Source: Burkholderiaceae bacterium
Lineage (GTDB): Bacteria > Pseudomonadota > Gammaproteobacteria > Burkholderiales > Burkholderiaceae_E
Length of the DNA stretch: 64,000 nucleotides
Direction of reading: 5' to 3'
Assembly (NCBI GenBank): GCA_027493945.1
Contig: JAOSJU010000001.1
Location: 3,282,484 to 3,346,483 of the forward strand
The position numbers and the translations under genes are program-made. Positions 50,937 through 61,963 of this stretch are shown one piece after another. Under the pieces are notes generated by a model. The model ran no database searches. It was not told the origin of the DNA and saw nothing but the letters and a program-made list of their open reading frames with translations. Each line of letters begins with the position of its first letter. Position 1 is the first letter of the stretch.

Positions 50937-51900
50937 ATGCGAATGGTGGATCGAAGGCCCGGGTACGTCGTTCTCGCTGGTGGGGTGGGTGCCGCCCGCT
51001 TCCTGCGCGGCCTCGTCGAAGTGGTGCCGCCAGAGCAGGTGACCGTCGTGGTGAACACTGGCGACGACTACGAGCTGTGGGGGCTCCATGTGTCGCCGGA
51101 CTTGGACATCAATCTCTACACGCTGGCCGACGCGATACATCCGCAGCGCGGCTGGGGTTTGGCCGGCGACACCTTCAATGTCCTTCGGGCCATGGAGCGG
51201 TATACGGATCAGACCCGGTTCCAGTTAGGCGATCGGGACCTGGCCACTCAGTTGTTCAGGTCGCAGCGGCTGCGGGCAGGCAGCACTCTGACCGCTGTCA
51301 CGGGCGAACTGGTCGCGCAATGGGGTCTCAGGCTGACCCTGCTACCGATGTCGGACGACAAGATTGCAACGCATATCGACACGCCTGATGGTGCGATGCA
51401 CTTCCAGGAGTATCTGGTCAAGCGTGGTGCGAGGGATCGGATCCGGGGTGCGATACATCGGGGCGGAGGCAGCCCGGCCGGCGCCTGGGGTCCTGGAAGC
51501 GATCAGGGCTGCCCGGGCGATCCTGCTGCCGCCGAGCAATCCGGTCGTCAGCATCGGCACGATCATGGCGGTGCCCGGTGTGAGAGAGGCGCTGGAAGCG
51601 CGAGCGGCTCCGTGCGTGGCGGTCAGCCCGATCATAGGGGGACGGACGGTCAAGGGGCCTGCGGATCGAATGCTGCAGGCGGCGGGGTTCCAAGTCTCGC
51701 CTGCTGGTGTGGCGCGGTTCTACGGCGACCTGCTCGATGGGTTCGTCATCGACGACGCGGATGCCGCGATGGTCGCGGACCTGATGTCCAGCAGACGCCG
51801 CGTGGTTGCGATGGATACGCTGATGACATCGACGGCCAAGGCTGTGCGCGTCGCACGCATGACGGTCGAACTGGCCGAGGCTTGCAGAGGGGAGCCGTGA
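50937..51900 (+). CDS. cofD: CofD/FbiA 2-phospho-L-lactate transferase; apparent frameshift near 51455
   Basis: YVVLAGGVGAARFLRGLVEVVPPEQVTVVVNTGDDYELWGLHVSPDLDINLYTLADAIHPQRGWGLAGDTFNVLRAMERY... then LPPSNPVVSIGTIMAVPGVREALEARAAPCVAVSPIIGGRTVKGPADRML. Confidence 0.92.
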
Positions 51901-51904
51901 GCCG

Positions 51905-52651
51905 ATGGAACTGAGCATCCTGCCTGTGGCCGGGCTCCCAGAGGTGACTGCTGGTGCCGATCTGGCAAGTCTCATCTGGTCGGCGCTTTCGGCGCATGCC
52001 ATGTCGCTCGCCGCAGGTGATGTCGTCGTTATTGCCCAGAAGGTGGTCTCGAAGGCCGAGGGGCGCCTGGTGGCGATCGCCGATCTGGTCCCCTCGTCTC
52101 TGGCTGAGGGTCTGGCCGTGCGGACGGGAAAGCCGGCGAACAAGGTGGAGGCGATCCTGCGGGAGTCGCGCCGGGTGGTGCGTGCGGCGCCGGGCGTCTT
52201 GATTACCGAGACTCGGCACGGCTACGTCTGCGCGAACGCCGGGGTGGACGAGTCGAATGTCCCCGGGGCGAAGCTTTGCCTGCTGCCTGAAGATACCGAC
52301 GCGTCGGCCCGCGGTATCAGGGCACGACTGCGCGAACTGGCGGGGGTGGATCTCGCCGTTATCGTCAGCGACACATTCGGGCGCGCCCGGAGGATCGGAC
52401 AGACGAATGTGGCGATCGGTGTGGCAGGCATGTCGCCGTGGTGTGACTACCGTCACCGCCCCGACGATTTCGGGGTGCCTCTGCAGGTGACCCAGATCGC
52501 TGTGGCCGACGAGCTTGCTGGAGCAGCCGAACTGGTTATGGGCAAGGCAGAGCGGGTGCCGGTTGCGATCGTCCGCGGGTATCAATATGAACCGCGGGAA
52601 GGCGCCGCGACTGACTTGGTGCGACCGGCTACCGAGGACTTGTTTCGCTGA
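51905..52651 (+). CDS. cofE: CofE/FbiB coenzyme F420-0:L-glutamate ligase
   Basis: GDVVVIAQKVVSKAEGRLVAIADLVPS...TETRHGYVCANAGVDESNVPGAKLCLLPEDTDASARGIRARLRELAGVDLAVIVSDTFGRARRIGQTNVAIGVAGM. Confidence 0.93.
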   Translation: MELSILPVAGLPEVTAGADLASLIWSALSAHAMSLAAGDVVVIAQKVVSKAEGRLVAIADLVPSSLAEGLAVRTGKPANKVEAILRESRRVVRAAPGVLITETRHGYVCANAGVDESNVPGAKLCLLPEDTDASARGIRARLRELAGVDLAVIVSDTFGRARRIGQTNVAIGVAGMSPWCDYRHRPDDFGVPLQVTQIAVADELAGAAELVMGKAERVPVAIVRGYQYEPREGAATDLVRPATEDLFR

Positions 52652-53031
52652 CACCTGCAGGACGAATCGCGACGGACGCAAGGTTTGGGCGGGTACTCCA
52701 GATCGTTCACGGAGAATGGAACTGGAAGTCATTATCGCGGATCAGCGTGATACCGGTTCGCTTCCGTTTGCCAGTTGACTCGACGCATTGCGCGAAGGTG
52801 AACCACACACGCGGTTCGCACCGGCATCGTTGTCCCTGGAGACGAGATCGACTCCGAAGTGAACGGGCGATGGACTCGCGGGAGGTGATTGCCGAGGACG
52901 ATGACGCGTGCGCCGCATGTAGCGAGACTCCAGCGGAGCGTGCGCCACTTGCCGCGAGCGCGAAGGCATCCCGGACAATCAGATCCAGGGATGCCGGGCG
53001 GCATGACGCCAGTGTGGATCAGCGGGTTCCC

Positions 53032-53313
53032 ATGAATCCCGTGACGCCCTTCCCGGCTGACCGCCGTGCGGCGCGCAAGTTCGCGCAACTCGACGACTAT
53101 GCGGGCGGGTGGTTGCGCGACTTCCTGGATCGGCGGTATGGCCGTCACCTGCGTGCGGCGATTGCCGATTGCTGGACGGTGAAGTTCTTCCCTGAGCACG
53201 GTCTGAAACGGTTTCCGACCTGCGCCTTGTTGGCTCGCCAGCGAGGTTCACGTAAAGCTCCACCAATACACCTTTGGCGATCGGGATCCGGCGTCAGCCC
53301 GTATGAGATATGA
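53032..53313 (+). CDS. Unidentified small ORF between cofE and the MFS gene, possibly frameshifted or partial
   Basis: MNPVTPFPADRRAARKFAQLDDYAGGWLRDFLDRRYGRHLRAAIADCWTVKFFPEHGLKRFPTCALLARQ...; from about 53230 an alternative frame reads ASEVHVKLHQYTFGDRDPASARMRYEF. Confidence 0.35.
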   Translation: MNPVTPFPADRRAARKFAQLDDYAGGWLRDFLDRRYGRHLRAAIADCWTVKFFPEHGLKRFPTCALLARQRGSRKAPPIHLWRSGSGVSPYEI

Positions 53314-54502
53314 ATTCAGACGAGGTGGCCAGCATACGGTTGCGAGCGGCGATCCTCAGTGGTGCGGGGGTGGTCGCCGCGCTCAACGTCGGCAAGCTGC
53401 CGCCGGTCTTGGTGGAACTCCGGGGGAGTTTGGCCTGACTCTGGTGGAGGTGAGCTGGATGGTATCGCTGTTCATGGTCGCTTCGACCGTGTTCGGGATC
53501 CTCGGGGGCTCGTTCGCCGATCGTTTCGATCTGCGCCGAGTGATGGTCGGCGGCCTCGTTCTGACGGCACTTTCCGGAGCGCTCGGGGCGCTTGCGCCGG
53601 GCGCTTCGGTCCTGTTGGTCAGCCGTTCGTTCGAGGGCGTCGCCTTCATGCTGACGGTCCTCCCGGTACCGGCACTGTTGCGCCAGACCGTATCTTCCTC
53701 GTCGCTTCGAGGTTGGCTTGGTGCATGGTCCGCATACATGCCGACCGGCATGGCGGTGGCGCTATTCATCTCGCCGTCGTTGATGGAGGTCGCGGGATGG
53801 CGCGGCGTCTGGACGTTTTGCGCGGTCTTGGCGGCGGTGTGGGCGATACTGATCGCAGTGACTCAGCGGCAACCCGGCACGCGAACGGCGCCCCCTTTGG
53901 CCATCGGAAGAGCAGTGTGCGAGACGCTCCGTGCGCCCGGCCCATGGCTCTTGGCGCTCTGCTTCGGCTTCTATGCAGGGCAGTTCACCGGCATCTTTGC
54001 CTTTCTTCCATCGGTGTACCGGGAGTACGGGATCCCCGCGCAACTTGGAGCCTCGTTGACTGCCATTGCGGTATTCAGCAATGGAGTGGGTGGTCTTTCG
54101 GCCGGACTGCTACTGCAGCGTGGCGCTGACCGCGCCACGCTGATTGTCATGGTTGGGCTCGTGATGGCTGTTTGCGGCTGGATCGCTTTTGGCGCCGATA
54201 TCGACTTCGCCTGGCGTTACACAGCCATTGTCGTATTGTCGTCGGTTGGGGGACTGATTCCTGGCACCTTGTACGCGACTGTGCCGTTCTATGCGCCGTC
54301 GGTCGGCGCGGTTTCCACCACAGTTGGCTTCATGCAGCAAGGCGTCGGGGCAGGGGGAATGCTATTGCCACCCATGATGGCCGCTCTTACGCAAGCCAAG
54401 GGCGACTGGAGTTCGACCCGGATCGCGACCGGCGCGGCGGCGCTCGTCACGGTGGCGCTCGGCCTGATGATCCGCCGCTACGACGCAGTCAGACCCCGCT
54501 GA
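53310..54502 (+). CDS. MFS transporter; apparent frameshift near 53430
   Basis: MNSDEVASIRLRAAILSGAGVVAALNVGKLPPVLVELRG then LTLVEVSWMVSLFMVASTVFGILGGSFADRFDLRRVMVGGLVLTALSGALGALAPGASVLLVSRSFEGVAFML. Confidence 0.87.
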
Positions 54503-54550
54503 TCGGCGCGATCAGGCTGCGCCGATCGACGCGGCCAGCCGGCGCCGGGC

Positions 54551-55105
54551 TCAGTCGCCGAGCAGCCGACGCGCGCCCTCGAGATCGGAGCCTTGCCCGC
54601 TTGCTGCTGCGGCATCGGCCGCTCGCGCCGCGCGGCTGCGCCGCTGCACCCGCCACCACCCGAACGCGCCGACCAGCAGCAACGCGAACGGGCCCAGCCA
54701 CAGCAGCCAGGTGCTGCTCTTCATCGGCGGCCGGTAGAGGACGAAGTCGCCGTAGCGCTGCACCAGATAGGCCTTGATCTCGTCGTCGCTGCGCCCGGCG
54801 AGGATCTGGTCCTCGACCTGGTGACGCAGGTCGGCGGCGAGTTCGGCGTTGGAGTCGGCCAGCGTCTGGTTCTGGCAGACCAGGCAACGCAGTTCCTCGG
54901 CCAGCTGTTGATAGCGCTCACGCTGGGCGGGCGAAGTGAGGATGCCGGTGTCGGTGGGTCCCGATGCAGGCGCCGCGGCCGGCGCCGCTGCGGCCGGCGT
55001 TGCAGCGCTCGCTGCAGCCGGCGCATCCGCGGCGCCGGCCTGCCAGGGCAGCGACGCGCCGAGCAGCGCGGCCGCGAGCGATGCGATTGCGAGCGTCGTG
55101 CGCAT
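54551..55105 (-). CDS. ccmH: Cytochrome c-type biogenesis protein CcmH
   Basis: RYQQLAEELRCLVCQNQTLADSNAELAADLRHQVEDQILAGRSDDEIKAYLVQRYGDFVLYRPPM. Confidence 0.95.
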   Translation of the reverse strand: MRTTLAIASLAAALLGASLPWQAGAADAPAAASAATPAAAAPAAAPASGPTDTGILTSPAQRERYQQLAEELRCLVCQNQTLADSNAELAADLRHQVEDQILAGRSDDEIKAYLVQRYGDFVLYRPPMKSSTWLLWLGPFALLLVGAFGWWRVQRRSRAARAADAAAASGQGSDLEGARRLLGD

Positions 55106-55638
55106 CAGGAGCCCCGCAGCTGCCGCACCATCGGCAGCACCTTCGTTTGCAGGACCTCGCGCGTGACCGGGCCGACCTGCTTGAAGCGGATCACGCCGTG
55201 CTGGTCGATCAGGAAGGTTTCGGGGGCGCCATAGACGCCGTAGTCGATCGCGACGCCGCCCTTGATGTCGCTGACCACCACCATGTACGGATTGCCCAGC
55301 TTGCGCAGCCACGCGATCGAGTTGTCCGGCATGTCCTTCCAGGCCAGGCCCACGATCGGCACCTCGCCGGACTTCGCGAGGTCGTTGAAGACCGGGTGCT
55401 CGACCTGGCAGGCCGCGCACCACGAGCCCCAGACGTTGAGCAGCCAGACCTGTCCGCGCATCGCTTCGGGCGTCCAGGCGCGCGACAGGTCGTGCGTGAC
55501 CGGCAGCGAGAACATCGGCGCAGGCTTGCCGATCAGCGGCGACGGGATCTCGCGCGGATCGCGATCGAGGCCCCGCATCAGGAACCACGCGATCACGGCG
55601 AAGATCGCGACCGGAAGGACGAAGCGCATTGCCCTCAT
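55105..55638 (-). CDS. ccmG: Thiol:disulfide interchange protein CcmG/DsbE
   Basis: PSPLIGKPAPMFSLPVT...GQVWLLNVWGSWCAACQVEHPVFNDLAKSGEVPIVGLAWKDMPDNSIAWLRKLGNPYMVVVSD. Confidence 0.94.
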   Translation of the reverse strand: MRAMRFVLPVAIFAVIAWFLMRGLDRDPREIPSPLIGKPAPMFSLPVTHDLSRAWTPEAMRGQVWLLNVWGSWCAACQVEHPVFNDLAKSGEVPIVGLAWKDMPDNSIAWLRKLGNPYMVVVSDIKGGVAIDYGVYGAPETFLIDQHGVIRFKQVGPVTREVLQTKVLPMVRQLRGS

Positions 55639-55699
55639 CGCGGCGCACCCCCGCGCGCAGCACCGAGGACGGGGCGGACAGCGGAGCCGGGGGCGCCGA

Positions 55700-57698
55700 T
55701 CACGCGGCCTGTCCTCCGGGCAGTGCCTGCGCCGCGCGCTCGACGGCGCGGCGGCGGTAGCGGCGATCGGCCGCGGCGACGAAGCCGCCGATGGCCATCA
55801 GCACGCAGCCGAGCCAGATCCAGTTGACGAAGGGCTTGACGTGCGCGCGCACCACCCAGGCGCGGTCGCCCAGCGGTTCTCCCATCGACAGGTAGACGTC
55901 GCGAATCAGGCTGCGGTCGATCGACGCTTCGGTCATCGGCATGCCGGATGCGCGATAGACGCGTTTCTCGGGCGAGAGCATCGCGATCGGAGCGGCGTCG
56001 CCGGCCCCGGCGCGGCGGATCTCGAAGATGCCGCGCGTGCCGTCGTAGTTCGGCCCGGTGATCGGCGCGAGCCCGACGAAGCGGATGTCGTAGCCGCCCA
56101 GCTCGATGCGCTGGCCGACTTCCATGCGCAGCTCGCGGCCGCTCTCGTAACTGGTGACCAGCGTGACGCCGGCCACGAACACCGCGACGCCGAGGTGCGC
56201 GAAGTGCATGCCCCAGGCACTGGCCGGGTGCACGCCGATGCGGCGCAGCGACAGCCTGCCGTCGGCGCCGCGCAGCATGTCGCGCACCGCGACCACGACG
56301 CAGGTGGCGATCCACAGCGCGAACATCAGGCCGAGGCTGGTCATCGGGCGGAAGCCGTCGACCGCGAGAGGCAGCAGCAGCGCGGCGATCACCGACACCG
56401 CGAACGCCCAGCGCAGCCGCGCGACCAGGTCAGGCAGCTCGGCCTTCTTCCAGCGCGCCAGCGGACCGATGCCCATCAGGAACAGCGCCGGCGCCATCAG
56501 GGGATAGAACACCGCGTCGAAATACGGCGGGCCGACCGAGATCTTGCCCATCCCGAGCGTGTCGAGCACCAGCGGATACAGCGTGCCCAGGAGCACTGCC
56601 GCCATCGCGACGCTGAGCAGCACGTTGTTGGCGAGCAGCAGCGACTCGCGCGACACCGCGGCGAATCCGGGCCCGTTGCCGATCGCCGGCGCGCGCCAGG
56701 CGAACAGCAGCAGCGAGCCGCCCACGACGATCGCGAGGAAGGCGAGGATGAACACGCCGCGCGCGGGGTCGGTGGCGAACGCGTGCACCGAAGTGAGCAC
56801 GCCCGAGCGCACGAGGAAGGTGCCGAGAAGGCTCAGACTGAAGCCGACGATCGCCAGCAGCACCGTCCAGCTGCGGAAGGTGCCGCGCTTCTCGGCGACC
56901 GACAGCGAGTGCACCAGCGCGGTGGCGATCAGCCACGGCATGAACGACGCGTTCTCGACCGGATCCCAGAACCACCAGCCGCCCCAGCCCAGCTCGTAGT
57001 AGGCCCAGAACGAGCCGAGCGCGATGCCCAGCGTGAGGAAGCACCAGGCCACCGTGGTCCAGGGCCGCGCCCACCGCGCCCAAGGCCGCGTCGAAGCGCC
57101 CGCCGATCAGGCCGGCCACCGAGAACGCGAAGGCCACCGACAGCCCGACGTAGCCCATGTAGAGCAGCGGCGGATGGAACACCATGCCGGCGTCCTGCAG
57201 CAGCGGATTCAGGTCGCGCCCGTCGGGAGGCGGCGGCACCAGCCGGTCGAACGGGTTGGAGGTGAACAGCAGGAACAGCAGGAAGCCGACCCCCACGAGA
57301 CCCATCGTGGACAGGATGCGCGCGCGCAGCACCAGCGGCAGCGAGGTCGAGAACACCGCGACCGCGCCGGTCCAGCACGACAGGATCAGCACCCACAGCA
57401 GCATCGAGCCCTCGTGCGAGCCCCAGGTCGCGGCGATCCGGTAGTGCAGCGGCAGGCTCAGGTTCGAGTGCGTGGCCACGAGCCCCACGCTGAAGTCGTT
57501 GCCGACGAACAGCGCGGCGAGCAGGCCGAAGGCGAGGATCGCCAGCACGGCCAGCGTCATCGCGGCCGGGCGCGCCACTGCCATCAGGCGCGCGCCGGTC
57601 GCCCCGCCCATCGCGGCGCCGGTCATCGGCAGGATGCCCAGCGCCAGCGACACCGCCAGCGCCAGCGCCAGCGTGAATTGACCCAGTTCCGCGATCAT
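55700..57698 (-). CDS. ccmF: Heme lyase CcmF; apparent frameshift near 57070
   Basis: MIAELGQFTLALALAVSLALGILPMTG...YRIAATWGSHEGSMLLWVLILSCW... then MAWCFLTLGIALGSFWAYYELGWGGWWFWDPVENASFMPWLIATALVHSL. Confidence 0.94.
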
Positions 57699-57756
57699 GT
57701 CCGACTCCGTGCCGTGTTGGTCGGCCGATGCGCCGGCCGCGCGTTGCCCCGATGGC

Positions 57757-58224
57757 TCACTGCTTCGGTGCCTGCTGGAACTGCGCCGGCGCGCCCACCG
57801 GATGTCCGGCGCGCTCGAGTGCCTCGGCGGCCTCGGGCGGCATGTAGTTCTCGTCGTGCTTGGCCAGCACTTCGCGCGCCTTGAAGGTGCCGTCGTGCTC
57901 GAGCGTACCCTGCGCGACCACGCCGCGGCCTTCGCGGAACAGGTCGGGCAGGATGCCGGTGTAGGCCACCTGGACCGTCTTCGCGTTGTCGGTCACGCCG
58001 AAGGTGACGGTGGTGCCGTCGCCGACGCGCGCGACGCTCTCGGGCACCACCAGTCCGCCGATGCGAAACGTCTTGCCCTTCGGTGCTTCGCCGTCGGCGA
58101 TCTGCGTGGGGGTGTAGAAGAACACCAGGTTGCTGCGGAACGCGTTCAGGACCAGCGTCGCGGCCACCGCCAGCGCGCCGAGCCCGGCCACGATCCACAA
58201 CATGCGCTTGTGACGCGGTTTCAT
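57757..58224 (-). CDS. ccmE: Cytochrome c maturation protein CcmE
   Basis: [64 protein letters not shown]...[16 protein letters not shown]. Confidence 0.95.
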   Translation of the reverse strand: MKPRHKRMLWIVAGLGALAVAATLVLNAFRSNLVFFYTPTQIADGEAPKGKTFRIGGLVVPESVARVGDGTTVTFGVTDNAKTVQVAYTGILPDLFREGRGVVAQGTLEHDGTFKAREVLAKHDENYMPPEAAEALERAGHPVGAPAQFQQAPKQ

Positions 58225-58412
58225 CGATCCGTGCCTCCGGGGCGTGCCGCTGCCGCCATCGACCGCTCGGCGCGCATCGCGGCCGCGCGCCGCCAGCTCT
58301 CGCGCCGATGACGGCGCAGCCAGGCGAGTTCGACGATCAACGCGATCGCCAGCATTCCGTACGAGCTCCAGACGTAGAACCCGTAGCCGCCCATCGCGAG
58401 CCATTCGCTCAT
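58221..58412 (-). CDS. ccmD: Heme exporter protein CcmD
   Basis: [38 protein letters not shown]. Confidence 0.9.
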   Translation of the reverse strand: MSEWLAMGGYGFYVWSSYGMLAIALIVELAWLRRHRRESWRRAAAMRAERSMAAAARPGGTDR

Positions 58413-59202
58413 CGCGTGGCCGCTCCGGCCATGGTCGGAGCGGCGTCGCCCGGCCTTTCGAGTTCGCCGACCCAGCCGCTGAGCGCCTCGCGCTCGACGA
58501 TGATGCTGCGCACCCGGTAGAGCGCGACCGCGATCGTGTAGGCCCAGGCCGCCAGCGACATCAGCAGCATCGCGGTGAGCATCGTGTGCGCCATCTTCGG
58601 CGCCGCCGTCATCGAGATCGACGAGCCCTGGTGAAGCGTGTTCCACCAGCGCACCGAGAAGTAGATGATCGGCACGTTGATCGCGCCCACCAGTGCGAGC
58701 AGCGCCGCGGCGCGATCGGCGCGGCGCGGATCGTCGATCGAGGCGCGCAGCGCGATGAAGCCGAGGTACAGGAACAGCAGGATCAGCGTGGACGTGAGCC
58801 GCGCGTCCCAGACCCAGTAGGTGCCCCGGTGGGGCGGCCCCAGAAGGCGCCAGTCCAGAGCGAGACGAACGCGAACATCGCGCCGGTGGGCGCGAGCGCC
58901 TGCGCCATCATGGCCGAGAGCCGCGTGTTGAACGCGAGCGAGATCGCACACCAGAACGCCATGACCAGGTAGGCGAACATCGCCATCCAGGCGGCGGGCA
59001 CGTGGATGAAGATGATCCGGTAGGCTTCGCCCTGCTGCCAGTCGGTGGGCGCGACGAAGAAGCCGACGTACAGGCCGGCGGCCGCGAGGATCGCGGCGGC
59101 GGCGCCGAACCACGGGATCAGCCTGCCTGCCAGCGGGTAGAAGCTGGCGGGCGACGCGTACCGGAACCAGGTGCTGCCGGTGCTGGACAACGGGGTGCTC
59201 AT
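58409..59202 (-). CDS. ccmC: Heme exporter protein CcmC; apparent frameshift near 58835
   Basis: [67 protein letters not shown]... then [28 protein letters not shown]. Confidence 0.94.
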
Positions 59203-59891
59203 TCGTGGGCGATTCTAACCGCTAACGCGGTGGCAGCCGGGCCCAATACCCACGCCACGATCAAGCCGGCGCCGAGCAGTGAAAAATGCGCGTCGGCGCC
59301 CAGGCCCGAGGTGAACGACTCGACCGCGCCGGCGCCGAAAATCAGCACCGGGACGGCCAGCGGCAGCACCAGCAGCGCCAGCAGTGACGAGCCGCCGCGC
59401 GCGCCCAGCGTCAGCGCCGCAGCCACCGCTCCGAGCCAGGACAGGATCGGCGTGCCGATCGCGAGCGACGCGGCCAGCACCACGATCGCGTCGGCGGGCA
59501 GGCCGAACTGCAGTCCTGCCACCGGCGACAACAGGACCAGCGGTACGCCGGTGGCCAGCCAGTGCGCGAGCACCTTGCCGGCGACCAGCGCCTGAAGGGG
59601 CGCCGGCGCGAGCACCATCTGTTCGAGCGTGCCATCGCCATGGTCGGTGGCGAACAGCCGCGACAGCCCGAGCAGGCTGGCCAGCAGCGCGGCGACCCAG
59701 GCGATGCCCGGCGCGATCGCGCGCAGCAGCTGCGGATCGGGGCTGACCGCCAGCGGAAACAGGCTGGTCACCAGCAGGAAGAACACCAGGATCACCGCGA
59801 GCTCGGCGCGCGAGCGCATGGCCAGGCGCAGGTCGCGCCGGCACGCCCAGCCGAGCGCGGCGAATGCCCCCGCGGCGGCCTGCTGTCTCAT
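59199..59891 (-). CDS. ccmB: Heme exporter protein CcmB
   Basis: RRDLRLAMRSRAELAVILVFFLLVTSLFPLAVSPDPQLLRAIAPGIAWVAALLASLLGLSRLFATDHGDGTLEQMVLAPAPL. Confidence 0.95.
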   Translation of the reverse strand: MRQQAAAGAFAALGWACRRDLRLAMRSRAELAVILVFFLLVTSLFPLAVSPDPQLLRAIAPGIAWVAALLASLLGLSRLFATDHGDGTLEQMVLAPAPLQALVAGKVLAHWLATGVPLVLLSPVAGLQFGLPADAIVVLAASLAIGTPILSWLGAVAAALTLGARGGSSLLALLVLPLAVPVLIFGAGAVESFTSGLGADAHFSLLGAGLIVAWVLGPAATALAVRIAHE

Positions 59892-60534
59892 GCTCGGGAT
59901 TCGCCCAGGTCGAGCACGAGCGGCGGCTGCGCGCAGGGCAGCGGCTGGTGCGTCGCGACGAGTGCCAGTCCGCCGCGTTCCAGGTGCTCGTCGAGCAATG
60001 CGGCGAGCGTCTGCAGCCCGGCGGTGTCGAGTGCGGTGCCCGGCTCGTCGAGCAGCCACAGCGGCCGCTTCGACAGCGCCAGGCGCGCCAGCGAGAGCCG
60101 GCGGCGCTGGCCGGCCGACAGCCGCACGAACGGCAGCTGCGCCTGGCGCTCGAGCCCGACACGGGCCAGTTGCGCGTCGATGCGTACGGGATCCTCGTCG
60201 AGGCCGTCGAGCGCCGCCTGCAGCACCAGGTTCTCGCGCGCTTCGAGGCCGTCCTTCCAGCCGCTCGCGTGCCCCTGGTAGAGGCAGTCGGCGCGCCATT
60301 CGGGGAATCGGCCCGGCGAACCGCGCCGCGCCACAGAATTTCGCCGGCCACCGGGCGCGCGAGTCCGGCGACGGCGCGCAACAGCGTCGACTTGCCGCTG
60401 CCGTTGGGGCCGACCAGCATCATCCAGCGCGTGCGCGGCACGCGCAGCTCGAGCCCGGCGAACAGCGTGCGATAGCCGGCCGCGCAGGCCAGTGCGCGGA
60501 CCTCGAGTCCGTCGAAGCCCGGCTGGCCGCTCAA
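59888..60534 (-). CDS. ccmA: Heme exporter ATP-binding protein CcmA; apparent frameshift near 60310
   Basis: LEVRALACAAGYRTLFAGLELRVPRTRWMMLVGPNGSGKSTLLRAVAGLARPVAGEILWRG... then LSAGQRRRLSLARLALSKRPLWLLDEPGTALDTAGL. Confidence 0.94.
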
Positions 60535-61883
60535 GGCGTGACCACGCGATCGATGACGATCGTCACGTCGCGCTGGCCGGGCGCGACGCCGGCGCGCTGC
60601 CCGTAGAGGTCGCCGGGCTGGCGCATCGCGTTGCCGCTGCGGCTGAGCCGCGCCTCGAGCACCAGCGACTCGGCCGACGAGAGCCGCCGCGACGGATCCA
60701 TCGCGTCGGCGTCGCCAATCGTGAATTTCGTCGGCAGTCGCACGTTCGCTTCGCGCACCGCGGCGATCGGGATCGGCGGGCCGGCGGCCCGGCGGGCGAT
60801 CACGTAGAGCGTGTCGCCGGCGCGCACGCGGTCGGCGAGGCCGGTGTCGATGGAGACGGTTCCGGTGACGCTGGAGGCGGCCGCCGCGGCCGGCGGTTTC
60901 GCTTCGCCGGCTGCGGCCCCGGGTGCCGGGCTGTTGCCCGACGAGGGACCGGCGCCGCGTTGCGCGAGTTCGGAGTCGATGCGCGCGAGCACCTGGCCGA
61001 TCTGCGCGGCGTCGTCGGAGCCGGCGGGCAGGCTCTCGTGCAGCTTCTTCAGGTAGCCGCGCGCGGCTTCGAGGTTGCCGAGCCGGTACTGCGCCGCGCC
61101 CATCAGCGCGATCGCCTTGGGTTCGTCGGGGTTCGCGGCGAGCGCGCGCTCGAGCAAGCTGGTGGGCAAGCCGGAGAAGTCGCCCCTGGCGAGCACGGCG
61201 GCCGTCTCGGCGTAGTCGGCGAGCAGGCGCGCGTCGGAAGGCGTCAGGCGCACCGCCTGCTCGAACGCGGCCAGCGCCTCCGCGTGGCGACCCTGCATCC
61301 TGCGCGCCTCGGCGAGCATCGCCCAGGCTTCGCCGTCGTCGGGTCGTTCGCGGGTGCGCTGCTCGATGCCGGCGATCAGTTTGTCGATGTCGCCGGCATC
61401 GACCGGCGGGTGGTCGGCGCGCAGGTCGCGGTTCGCGAGATCGGGCGCGCCGACCCGATGGTAGACGCCCACCGCGATCAGCGGCATGAGCAGCGCCAGC
61501 GCCAGCGCGACCAGCGTCACGGTGCGCCCCGGCGCCGCCGTGCCGCTACGGAGCGCAGCGCCGGTGCCGCGCGCGCGCGCCGCGGAGCCCGCGGCAGCGG
61601 CGGAGCCTGCAGCCGCGCCGCCCGATGCGGCAGCCGCCTCGGGAAGGTCTTCGGCGACCTGGCGCAGCAGGTCGGCCTGCGCCTGCTCGGCGTCGGCGTC
61701 GCTCAGGCGGCCGGCCGCGCGCTCGCGCTCGATCTCGTTCCTGCGGTCGCGAAAGACCGCGAGGCGGCGACGATCGTCGTCACGCGCGTCGGCCTGCACC
61801 GGCGCGCGCGACGACAGCAGCGGCCAGACGATGGCGGCGGTCGCCACGAGCGTGGCGACGGCGATGGATACCCAAAGCAGCAT
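60531..61883 (-). CDS. ccmI: Cytochrome c-type biogenesis protein CcmI (TPR)
   Basis: MLLWVSIAVATLVATAAIVWPLL...NEIERERAAGRLSDADAEQAQADLLRQV...HPPVDAGDIDKLIAGIEQRTRERPDDGEAWAMLAEARRMQGRHAEALAAFEQAVRL. Confidence 0.9.
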   Translation of the reverse strand: MLLWVSIAVATLVATAAIVWPLLSSRAPVQADARDDDRRRLAVFRDRRNEIERERAAGRLSDADAEQAQADLLRQVAEDLPEAAAASGGAAAGSAAAAGSAARARGTGAALRSGTAAPGRTVTLVALALALLMPLIAVGVYHRVGAPDLANRDLRADHPPVDAGDIDKLIAGIEQRTRERPDDGEAWAMLAEARRMQGRHAEALAAFEQAVRLTPSDARLLADYAETAAVLARGDFSGLPTSLLERALAANPDEPKAIALMGAAQYRLGNLEAARGYLKKLHESLPAGSDDAAQIGQVLARIDSELAQRGAGPSSGNSPAPGAAAGEAKPPAAAAASSVTGTVSIDTGLADRVRAGDTLYVIARRAAGPPIPIAAVREANVRLPTKFTIGDADAMDPSRRLSSAESLVLEARLSRSGNAMRQPGDLYGQRAGVAPGQRDVTIVIDRVVTP

Positions 61884-61963
61884 CGGCGGGAGCCGGCCGG
61901 CGAGGCGCGGCGGAAGGATTCCGGGACAGCGCGGATTGTCGCACAGCGGCACGGCCGCCCCGC

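Noticed and set aside
54551-61883. ccm cluster as unusual
   Set aside because: Gene content matches the standard System I cytochrome c maturation set; nothing novel beyond the frameshifts.
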